From Gammaproteobacteria bacterium (GTDB taxonomy: Bacteria; Pseudomonadota; Gammaproteobacteria; SZUA-229), in contig DRLE01000038.1 of NCBI GenBank assembly GCA_011051475.1, positions 1-8,251 of the forward strand: DNA of 8,251 nucleotides. The letters run 5' to 3'. A model generated the notes under the pieces. That model searched no databases, was not told the DNA's origin, and was given only the letters and a program-made list of their open reading frames with translations. The translations under genes were made by a program, and so were the position numbers. Below, piece after piece: positions 1-5,756 of this stretch; position 1 is the first letter of the stretch; every line of letters starts with the position of its first letter.

Positions 1-60
1 AATTATGCCGTCATCTGTTCAGCCGTTATGAAGCCCGCTTTGCGCAGGGCGTATCCGTAA
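1..60 (+). CDS. Possible 3' end of an upstream gene (partial)
   Basis: Reading from base 1 in frame 1 gives 19 codons and a TAA at 58-60. The last A of that TAA is the first base of the ATG of the next gene, a TAATG arrangement typical of translationally coupled genes. The tail reads NYAVICSAVMKPALRRAYP, which I do not recognise. The alternative is that frame 3, which is also open to the window edge and in frame with the next gene, is the coding one; its codons look at least as typical. The fragment is too short to decide. Confidence 0.25.
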   Translation, partial: NYAVICSAVMKPALRRAYP

Positions 61-761
61 TGAAGCAGATCTATATTTATTATTACAGGATGTCAGGCGA
101 TGGTCATGATCAGTTACCCGCCGGGCAGGTACAGCAGCGCTGGCTGGCGGAGCTGTCTGTGCAGAAACGTACGGCCATAGCGCGTCTTGTTAACGAAAGC
201 GACCGCATTCTGTCACTGGCGGGCCTTCAGCTGCTGAAACACTGTGCACTGGATGCGGGGTTTTCACGCTTTTCCCTGGACCAGCTGTTTTATCCCGAAC
301 AGGGAAAACCTTGCTGGCGCTCGGCGGATGACTCCGGTTTCGATTTTAATATTTCTCATACGCGGGATCTGGTCGTTGCGGCGCTGGGTACTGATCTGCG
401 AGTCGGCGTCGATGCAGAGAGAATCAGGCCGCTCAAGCGGCTGAGTTTTAAAATGGTATTGAATGAAGCCGAGCTGGAGCAGGTAAGGCTGCAGGCGAAC
501 GATTTTTTTGAACTATGGTCGAAAAAAGAAGCCGTGGTAAAAGCGGCGGATACGGCGGGTATTTCCCGAATGCGGGATGTCTGCCTTGACAGAAACCGGC
601 AGCGGGCCACGCTTGATGGGCAAGGCTGGTATTTGTACGACCTGAGCCAGGATTTGCATATTGACAGGCAGTATACGGCCTGGCTGGCCAGTTCGGAGCC
701 GCCGGTAAAACGGTATGTAAAGGAAAAGACGCTGCAGGATCTGGCAAACAGTGAAACCTGA
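60..761 (+). CDS. 4'-phosphopantetheinyl transferase, Sfp/Gsp family
   Basis: This 233-residue protein should transfer the 4'-phosphopantetheine arm of coenzyme A to a serine of acyl, peptidyl or aryl carrier proteins, in the cytoplasm. The family signatures are visible in order: GKP at 82-84, the NISHT substrate loop at 97-101, the Mg-binding GVD-A-E motif (D118, E120), and WSKKEAVVK at 153-161 with catalytic E157 and K161. The length matches the monomeric Sfp type rather than the about 120-residue AcpS type. The ATG at 60 is chosen because the protein then begins with a hydrophobic strand (KQIYIYYYRM) as Sfp proteins do. An AGGG at 46-49 lies 10 nt upstream, and the start overlaps a possible upstream stop. 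The frame is, however, open to the left edge, so a longer N-terminus cannot be excluded. No carrier-protein or synthase gene is visible in the window, so the target is unknown. Confidence 0.9.
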   Translation: MKQIYIYYYRMSGDGHDQLPAGQVQQRWLAELSVQKRTAIARLVNESDRILSLAGLQLLKHCALDAGFSRFSLDQLFYPEQGKPCWRSADDSGFDFNISHTRDLVVAALGTDLRVGVDAERIRPLKRLSFKMVLNEAELEQVRLQANDFFELWSKKEAVVKAADTAGISRMRDVCLDRNRQRATLDGQGWYLYDLSQDLHIDRQYTAWLASSEPPVKRYVKEKTLQDLANSET

Positions 762-823
762 GCCGCGACCTTCGAGCCGAGGTCCTTGCGGGCCGGCGTG
801 AATAATGCGCCCTTATGAAGCAT

Positions 824-840
824 GGTAGACTTGTTCTACC
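824..840. repeat. Short perfect inverted repeat upstream of eptA
   Basis: GGTAGA (824-829) and TCTACC (835-840) are perfect complements around a 5-nt centre. The dyad sits in the gap between the phosphopantetheinyl transferase gene and eptA and directly abuts the larger inverted repeat at 842-906. A regulator-binding dyad is a reasonable reading. It is not followed by a T tract, so it does not look like an intrinsic terminator. The function is inferred only from position. Confidence 0.4.
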
Positions 841-841
841 C

Positions 842-906
842 CCTGTATTGCATAAAGAGTGTGAAGTCAGAACTGGCCTGAAATCGAAGCCTTCATACAA
901 TACAGG
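842..906. repeat. Large inverted repeat in the eptA leader
   Basis: The arms at 842-857 and 891-906 match at 14 of 16 positions, including nine perfect outer base pairs (CCTGTATTG / CAATACAGG), around a 33-nt loop. The right arm contains TACAAT (896-901), a good -10 hexamer for eptA, but no convincing -35 lies 17 bp before it. If transcription began further upstream, the mRNA could form this hairpin about 75 nt before the eptA start. It could also be a two-arm operator. There is no T tract for a terminator. Confidence 0.5.
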
Positions 907-982
907 CGCGGGCATGCGGCCGTAAACAAATGACCAAAAACCAGCGGCCAGAAACACTATAGTAAAGAAAGAACAACTCAGT

Positions 983-2647
983 ATGACCCTCCCCCCCCGC
1001 CTGAAAGACTGGCTGCAAAATCCCTGTTTTGACAGCATTACGGTAATCGCTGCCAGTGTTATCTTTATGATCGTTACGGGCAATCATGCTTTCTGGTCGT
1101 CCCTGTTCTCTGTCATCGATCTCGGTCAGCCGGGAATGCTGCTGGTTGCTGTGGCCAGTTTCGGCGTTATTTTCGCCGTCTGTTTTGTGTTTCTTGCGGT
1201 TTTCGGCATCGGCCACGCGCTCAAGCCCCTGATCGGCTTTCTCCTGATCGTCAGTTCACTGACGTCCTACTATATGGATGAATACGGCATCTTTTTTGAT
1301 GACGTCATGCTGCTCAGCATACTGGAAACCACCTGGCATGAGGCCCGCGACCTGTTTGAAACCGGCATTATTACCCATTTTATTCTGACCGGGCTGATCC
1401 CCCTGTACCTGCTGTACCGGGTTCGCATCTGCGCCAGGCCGTTCAGGCAGGCGCTGCTCCGGCGGTCGGCCGCCGTACTGATCGTTGTTACCGTAGCCGG
1501 TTCTGTTCTGTTTGCCTCCTACAAGGATTTCTCTTTTGTCTTTCGTGAACACCGTGAAACAGGTTTTCTGGTCAACCCGGTTTACCCCGTGCGTTCGGCG
1601 GTGCGTATCGTCAGGGCCGAACTGGCCGCTTATCGCTATCCTTTTATTGAATCACTGAAAGATGCGCACAGGAGACCGGCAGCAACGGAAGACACACGGC
1701 AGAAAAAGCCGCGCGTGCTGGTGATCGTTGTCGGGGAAACGGCCCGGGCACAGAATTTCGGCCTTGATGGTTATGCTCGCAACACCACGCCCTATCTTGA
1801 GAAACAGCACCATATAGTCAATTTCAGTGACGTCTCAGCCTGCGGTACGGCAACGGCGATTTCCCTGCCCTGCCTGTTTTCGGATTTCGAGCATGATCGT
1901 TTTGATGGCGATGCTGCCCGTAGCAGACAGAACCTGCTTGATGCGTTCTCCATAGCCGGACTGAATGTGCTGTGGCGTGAGAACAACCCGGATTGCAAGG
2001 GTGTCTGCAAGCGTATACCGACACAAAGCCCGGAGGAGATTTATGTTGAAGATCTGTGTCATGACGGCCTGTGTTTTGACGAGGTTCTGATTCGCGGGCT
2101 GGATGACTATTTACAGACGATAAACGGTGATACGGTCATCGTGTTGCACGAGCAGGGCAGCCATGGCCCGGCCTATTACCAGCGCTATCCGCAGGCATTC
2201 AAACGATTTGAGCCCGAGTGCCGGACTTCCACCGTACAGGACTGCAGCCAGGAGGAAGTGGTCAATGCCTACGACAATACCATTGCCTATACCGATTATT
2301 TTCTGTCGCAGCTGATCGATTTTCTTAAAACGCGTGAAGACAGTATCAGCCCGGCGATGATCTACGTTTCTGATCACGGCGAATCCCTGGGTGAATATGG
2401 CGTTTATCTGCACGGGCTACCGTATTTCGTCGCGCCCGAATACCAGACAAAAGTGCCGATGATTTTCTGGAGCTCGCCAGGCTTTGAACAGGCCGCGACT
2501 CTGGATTATGCCTGTCTGCAGAGAAAGGCGGATAAGCCGTGGTCGCATGACAACTTCTTCCATTCCCTGATGGGGCTGATGGATGTGCAGGCAAGCCTGT
2601 ACCAGCCAGAGGAAGATATATTTGCCAGTTGCCGCAAGGCGCAATAA
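983..2647 (+). CDS. eptA: Lipid A phosphoethanolamine transferase (EptA/MCR type)
   Basis: This inner-membrane enzyme should move phosphoethanolamine from phosphatidylethanolamine onto lipid A phosphates, lowering surface charge and polymyxin binding. The 554-residue protein has about five membrane segments (roughly 18-36, 50-74, 81-98, 127-146, 161-180) and then a periplasmic alkaline-phosphatase-fold domain. Zinc and catalytic residues are in place: E252 in GET, acceptor T291 in CGTATAISLPC, H394 in GSHGP, D464 and H465 in SDHGES, and H477 in YLHG. Cysteine pairs C287/C297, C359/C364 and C413/C421 match the three disulfides known in MCR-1; C338 and C342 are extra. No clear Shine-Dalgarno precedes the ATG, only an A/G-rich stretch at 961-974. 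No pmrA/pmrB-like regulator gene is in the window. The gene ends 10 bp from the convergent recQ with no terminator between. EptA is preferred over EptB or EptC on the MCR-like cysteine pattern. Confidence 0.9.
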   Translation: MTLPPRLKDWLQNPCFDSITVIAASVIFMIVTGNHAFWSSLFSVIDLGQPGMLLVAVASFGVIFAVCFVFLAVFGIGHALKPLIGFLLIVSSLTSYYMDEYGIFFDDVMLLSILETTWHEARDLFETGIITHFILTGLIPLYLLYRVRICARPFRQALLRRSAAVLIVVTVAGSVLFASYKDFSFVFREHRETGFLVNPVYPVRSAVRIVRAELAAYRYPFIESLKDAHRRPAATEDTRQKKPRVLVIVVGETARAQNFGLDGYARNTTPYLEKQHHIVNFSDVSACGTATAISLPCLFSDFEHDRFDGDAARSRQNLLDAFSIAGLNVLWRENNPDCKGVCKRIPTQSPEEIYVEDLCHDGLCFDEVLIRGLDDYLQTINGDTVIVLHEQGSHGPAYYQRYPQAFKRFEPECRTSTVQDCSQEEVVNAYDNTIAYTDYFLSQLIDFLKTREDSISPAMIYVSDHGESLGEYGVYLHGLPYFVAPEYQTKVPMIFWSSPGFEQAATLDYACLQRKADKPWSHDNFFHSLMGLMDVQASLYQPEEDIFASCRKAQ

Positions 2648-2657
2648 AGCATCTGTA

Positions 2658-4790
2658 CTACTGCCGGTCCGGCATCAGGGCCGCCTGTACACAGCGCAGG
2701 GTATGGTATTCGTAACCGCCATCCAGGGCGTTATAGGCGTCACTGAGTTTCTTGTTTTCCTGGTAGACGCTCAGCAGAGTATCGTGGATCAGGCTGATTT
2801 CCGATTCGGGCAGGTCGATGACCTGCTCCAGTTTGATTTCGCCCTGCTCGATGGCGCTGGCCAGGTGTGAATAAATGGTGTTGAGTTTAAGCCCGCGCTG
2901 CTCGGCGATGGTTGCGATGTCGCAACCTTCGCGAAACAGCGCCAGGGTTTCATTGATGCTGTCACCGGCCTTGCGGCCACCGGGTGACTCACGATGTTGT
3001 TCGATGACCGCAAGAAAGGCGTCGGCATAGTTCTCCAGTTTCTTCTCGCCCACCCCGCTGATACGGCCGAACTGTTCACGGTTTTGCGGCATACGTTGCA
3101 TCATTTCGCTCAGGGTAGCATCGTGAAAAATCATATAGGGGGGCAGGTTGTGTTCGTCCGCCAGTTGTTTGCGGCATTCACGCAGTGCCTGCCACAGGGC
3201 ATTGTTTTCGGTTTTGTCTGCAGCGACGGCTTTTCTGCCCCTGCGCGCGGCTTTCTCGGTTTTTGTTTCCTTGCGCAGAAACAGTTTTTCCTCACCGCGC
3301 AGTACCGGCCGACAGCTGTCGGAAAGGCGCAGGCTGCCGTGGCCTTCAAGATCGACATTGAGCAGATTGCGGCTGATCAGCTGGCGGAAAATATTGCGCC
3401 ACTGGGCGGCGGTGAATTCCTTGCCGACACCGAAGACCGCGAGGCGATCATGGCCGAACTGAACGATGCGCTCGGTCTGCTTGCCGGTGAGCACGTCGAT
3501 GAGATAGTTGACACCAAAACGCTGGCCGGTGCGATAGACGCTGGACAGGGCTTTCTGCGCCGCGGTGGTGGCGTCCCAGGTATCGACGGGTTTGATGCAG
3601 TTATCACAGTTGCCGCAGGGCTGCTCCAGGGTTTCATTGAAATAGGCCAGCAGCGCCTGGCGGCGGCAACCGGTGATCTCGGTAAAACCGAGCATGGCTT
3701 CGAGTTTGTGGTGCTCGACGCGCTTGTGCTGCTCGTCGGCATCGGACTGCTGCATCATCTGCTTGAGCATGATCACGTCCTGCAGGCCGTAGGCCATCCA
3801 GGCATCGGCAGGCAGGCCGTCACGCCCGGCGCGGCCGGTCTCCTGGTAATAGGCCTCCATGCTTTTGGGCAGGTTCAGATGCGCGACAAAACGCACGTCC
3901 GGCTTGTCGATGCCCATACCAAAGGCAATGGTCGCAACAATAATGACCGCGTCCTCCTTGAGAAAACGCTGCTGGTGCTTTTCACGCAGCTGCGCACTCA
4001 GGCCGGCATGGTAAGGCAGTGCGGTCAGGCCCTTGTCGCAAAGCCACCTGGCCGTGCTTTCCACCTTGCTGCGAGACAGACAGTAGACAATGCCGGCATG
4101 GTTTTCATGTTCGTTGAGAATAAAGCGCAGCAGGGCATTGCGCGCATTGCTGCCCGACTCGCTGATGCGATAGCAGATATTGGGCCGGTCGAAACTGGCA
4201 ATAAACAGCCGGGCCTGCTGCAGCTGCAGGCGCTGGCGGATTTCAGTGCGGGTGGTTTCATCGGCGGTGGCGGTCAGTGCAATGCGCGGCACCTCGGGAA
4301 ACTGCTCGTGCAGCAGGCTGAGCTGGATATAGTCGGGGCGGAAGTCATGGCCCCATTGCGACACACAGTGCGCCTCGTCGATGGCGAACAGTGAAATCTT
4401 CAGCTGGCGCAGCAGATTGATAAAACCTGGCGTATTCAGGCGCTCGGGCGCGACATAAAGCAGATCGATGTCACCGTTAACCAGATCCTGCTCGATCTGC
4501 CGGCTGGTCTGTGCATCCAGGGTGGAATTAAGGAATGCGGCACTGACGCCCTGCTCCTGCAGCGCCACGACCTGATCCTGCATCAGCGCGATCAGCGGGG
4601 AGATAACAATGCCGGTACCTTCACGCACCAGTGCCGGAATCTGGTAACACAGCGACTTGCCGCCACCGGTGGGCATGAGCACCACGGCATCCTCGCCGCG
4701 AATCAGGGTGTCGATAATTTCGCGCTGCTGCAGACGAAAATCCGAGTAGCCAAAGGTATGGCGTAGAATACTGAGGGCGGCGTCATCCAT
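2658..4790 (-). CDS. recQ: ATP-dependent DNA helicase RecQ with C-terminal HTH domain
   Basis: This is a 3'-5' superfamily 2 helicase for recombination and replication repair. With the ATG at 4790 it has 710 residues. The order is Walker A TGGGKS with K45, DEAH 138-141, TATAD near 173-177, motif VI QETGRAGRDG (GRAGR 319-323), and zinc cysteines C375, C392, C395 and C398. A winged-helix RQC region (about 400-505), a Lys/Arg-rich linker and one HRDC domain (about 529-598) follow. The last 100 residues (about 612-703) have a helix-turn-helix look (CDIATIAEQRGLKLNTIYSHL), resembling the HTH_40 family. E. coli RecQ is about 610 residues and lacks this tail. The frame opens at a GTG at 4856, but ATG 4790 has a strong AAGGAG and places the zinc cysteines within five positions of E. 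coli RecQ, so I prefer it. A weak -10 (TAAAAT, minus strand, 4867-4872) lies upstream. Confidence 0.93.
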   Translation of the reverse strand: MDDAALSILRHTFGYSDFRLQQREIIDTLIRGEDAVVLMPTGGGKSLCYQIPALVREGTGIVISPLIALMQDQVVALQEQGVSAAFLNSTLDAQTSRQIEQDLVNGDIDLLYVAPERLNTPGFINLLRQLKISLFAIDEAHCVSQWGHDFRPDYIQLSLLHEQFPEVPRIALTATADETTRTEIRQRLQLQQARLFIASFDRPNICYRISESGSNARNALLRFILNEHENHAGIVYCLSRSKVESTARWLCDKGLTALPYHAGLSAQLREKHQQRFLKEDAVIIVATIAFGMGIDKPDVRFVAHLNLPKSMEAYYQETGRAGRDGLPADAWMAYGLQDVIMLKQMMQQSDADEQHKRVEHHKLEAMLGFTEITGCRRQALLAYFNETLEQPCGNCDNCIKPVDTWDATTAAQKALSSVYRTGQRFGVNYLIDVLTGKQTERIVQFGHDRLAVFGVGKEFTAAQWRNIFRQLISRNLLNVDLEGHGSLRLSDSCRPVLRGEEKLFLRKETKTEKAARRGRKAVAADKTENNALWQALRECRKQLADEHNLPPYMIFHDATLSEMMQRMPQNREQFGRISGVGEKKLENYADAFLAVIEQHRESPGGRKAGDSINETLALFREGCDIATIAEQRGLKLNTIYSHLASAIEQGEIKLEQVIDLPESEISLIHDTLLSVYQENKKLSDAYNALDGGYEYHTLRCVQAALMPDRQ

Positions 4791-4799
4791 GCCGGTTTG

Positions 4800-4805
4800 C
4801 TCCTT
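4800..4805 (-). promoter_or_regulatory. Shine-Dalgarno that sets the recQ start
   Basis: Read on the minus strand this is AAGGAG, 9 nt before the ATG at 4790-4788. The competing in-frame GTG at 4856 has no purine-rich site before it, and the 22 residues between the two starts are Pro/Gln/Thr-rich and unlike the conserved RecQ N-terminus. Confidence 0.7.
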
Positions 4806-4931
4806 GCCTGGTTGCGGGGGTGTGGTTTGTTCGGGGTCCGGGGTTAATGTAGTCACGTTGAGGGGGATTTTACTCTTTTTTTGGGTTTTGTTGGTCTGGA
4901 GGGGTTGGTTTTTTTATTACCTGGTCGGTGG

Positions 4932-5210
4932 GTTTTCTTTTTATCTTATTGGCACTGCAGATTCGGGTTTCGCTTTGACAGCGAGTTACTCTTTTTTCAA
5001 CAGCAAAAAAAGAGTAACCAGAAAAATGCCGCCACTGCAGGCTACACCCCCTTGCAAAAGCGGCAAGGGGGTACCCGCTGAACCGGGCCTTTTGATTTTG
5101 CAACGCGCCTGAACTCGCGCCAGAAGACGGCGCTCAGACAGCAGGCGCTAAAGGCGGCAAAATAAAAAGGCCCGGTTCAGCGGCTTGCCTGAGGTGGATT
5201 AAAAGCGGAA
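4932..5210 (+). repeat. Left copy of 279-bp multi-hairpin element
   Basis: The element contains four hairpins in order. H1 is a perfect 13-bp stem (4985-4997 with 5006-5018, 8-nt loop). H2 is a perfect 9-bp stem, CCCCCTTGC / GCAAGGGGG (5047-5055 with 5063-5071, 7-nt loop). H3 is a 27-bp stem with one mismatch (5075-5101 with 5157-5183). Inside H3 are a conserved stem GCGCCTG / CAGGCGC (5105-5111 with 5142-5148) and H4, GCGCC / GGCGC (5117-5121 with 5129-5133, 7-nt loop). Bases 4976-5033 are identical to the complement of 5593-5650. A conserved tail runs from 5184 to about 5210. I do not recognise the element as a named family. No transposase gene is present, so any movement would be in trans. 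Confidence 0.85.
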
Positions 5211-5240
5211 AAACAAAAACCTGGGGTTTCTCTGGAAACT

Positions 5241-5314
5241 GTGGGAGCGGAATTCATTCCGCGAATGCAGCACGTGCTGCAGGTCCTGGTTCGCGGAATA
5301 AATTCCGCTCCTAC
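5241..5314. repeat. REP-like inverted doublet, family A
   Basis: Two 25-nt units (5241-5265 and 5290-5314, inverted) match at 23 of 25 positions. Each forms a hairpin GCGGAA / TTCCGC with a 4-nt loop (TTCA or TAAA) and begins GTGG or GTAG on its own strand. A perfect 16-nt palindrome, TGCAGCACGTGCTGCA (5266-5281), lies between them. The units resemble the GTAG-headed REP sequences common in Pseudomonas and related gammaproteobacteria, which are moved by single-copy IS200/IS605-like tyrosine transposases (RAYTs). Paired, inverted REPs of this kind are usually called BIMEs. Confidence 0.75.
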
Positions 5315-5320
5315 AGTACC

Positions 5321-5393
5321 GTAGGCCTGCATAAGCGATAGCGTTGCAGGCGTGCCAAACCTGCCGGAAACGCTGGCGCTTATTCCGGCCTAC
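5321..5393. repeat. REP-like inverted doublet, family B
   Basis: The outer ends GTAGGCC (5321-5327) and GGCCTAC (5387-5393) are perfect complements, and the 17-nt outer arms match at 15 positions. Each half forms its own hairpin. The left one is CCTGC / GCAGG (5326-5330 with 5346-5350). The right one is GCCGGAA / TTCCGGC (5363-5369 with 5383-5389). The sequence differs from the family A doublet, but both begin GTAG, so a second REP family is inferred. Confidence 0.7.
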
Positions 5394-5415
5394 ATAAACT
5401 AGAAAAGTCATCCGC

Positions 5416-5694
5416 TTTTGCTTTTCTCCCGCCTCGGACAAGCCGTTGTTTTACTGGCCTTGTCAGGCCTGTCTTTAGCGCCTGCTGTCTGAGCGCACAC
5501 GCTTTTTGTGCGTGAGTTCAGGCGCGTTGGCCAGGCAAGGGCAGTAAAACAACGGGAACCCGCGCGCCTTATGCGCGGGCGCAGTCTGCAGCGGCGGCAT
5601 TTTTCTGGTTACTCTTTTTTTGCTGTTGAAAAAAGAGTAACTCGCTGTCAGAGCGAAACTCGAACTAGCAGCGTCAAAAAGACCAAAAGAAAAC
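5416..5694 (-). repeat. Right copy of 279-bp multi-hairpin element, inverted
   Basis: This has the same architecture as the left copy, read on the minus strand. H1 is identical (5608-5620 with 5629-5641). H2 is CCCGCGC / GCGCGGG (5559-5565 with 5573-5579, 7-nt loop). H3 is a 25-bp stem with three mismatches (5443-5467 with 5531-5555). The inner conserved stem is GCGCCTG / CAGGCGC (5478-5484 with 5519-5525). H4 is CACGC / GCGTG (5498-5502 with 5510-5514, 7-nt loop). The H2, H3 and H4 stems do not match those of the left copy in sequence but pair at the same places. The conserved tail is at 5416-5442. Total length equals that of the left copy. Confidence 0.85.
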
Positions 5695-5704
5695 AACTGG
5701 ACAC

Positions 5705-5732
5705 AAAAAAGGCCGCAATCAGCGGCCTTTTT
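5705..5732 (-). terminator. Bidirectional intrinsic terminator after tusE/dsrC-like gene
   Basis: GGCCGC (5711-5716) and GCGGCC (5722-5727) form a perfect 6-bp GC stem with a 5-nt loop. It is flanked by six A on the left and five T on the right, so it ends in a T run on either strand. It lies about 25 bp beyond the stop of the 5757-6092 gene and would insulate the repeat island from that gene's transcript. Confidence 0.85.
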
Positions 5733-5756
5733 CATTCACGTCAAGGTGACAGCTAA

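Larger units (their letters stand above)
4932..5694. other. Mirror-symmetric island of palindromic repeats
   Basis: This gene-free block between the recQ leader and the tusE terminator is built outward from its centre. Two REP-like inverted doublets (5241-5314 and 5321-5393) are flanked by two inverted copies of a 279-bp element (4932-5210 and 5416-5694). The island is symmetric about roughly 5313-5317. The open frames across it repeat the same peptide in both copies and are reading-frame accidents of the repeat. No obvious target-site duplication is visible at the outer edges. Confidence 0.85.

Noticed and set aside
767..784. GACCT / AGGTC inverted repeat after the phosphopantetheinyl transferase as a terminator
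   Set aside because: It has only five base pairs and is followed by a GC-rich stretch, with no T tract.
448..1083. Minus-strand open frames of 155-211 residues opposite the phosphopantetheinyl transferase and the gap
   Set aside because: They have no motif and lie opposite a gene with complete catalytic signatures.
2994..4394. 466-residue plus-strand open frame opposite recQ
   Set aside because: It lies wholly antisense to a helicase with all its motifs in place, and its composition is what an antisense frame of a GC-rich gene gives.
4791..4856. GTG at 4856 as the start of recQ
   Set aside because: No ribosome binding site precedes it, and the added 22 residues are low-complexity. The ATG at 4790 has AAGGAG at 9 nt.
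4985..5018. H1 hairpin as an integron attC site
   Set aside because: The ends are GTTACTC and GAGTAAC, which do not fit the GTTRRRY / RYYYAAC core. The stem has no extrahelical bases, and there is no cassette gene or integrase.
4985..5018. H1 hairpin as an intrinsic terminator
   Set aside because: The stem is AT-rich with its T run inside one arm, and nothing convergent on it ends there.
4789..5112. 107-residue plus-strand open frame over the recQ start and left repeat
   Set aside because: The sequence ALTASYSFFNSKKRVTRK recurs in the other repeat copy, it overlaps recQ, and the frame is created by the H1 hairpin. It is a repeat-derived frame, not a gene.
4932..5694. CRISPR array in the repeat-rich island
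   Set aside because: The repeats are inverted pairs of different families, not regularly spaced direct repeats, and no cas gene is present.
5475..5756. Open frames on both strands over the right repeat copy
   Set aside because: They read through hairpins H1-H4 and the terminator, repeat the left copy's peptide, and show no family motif.
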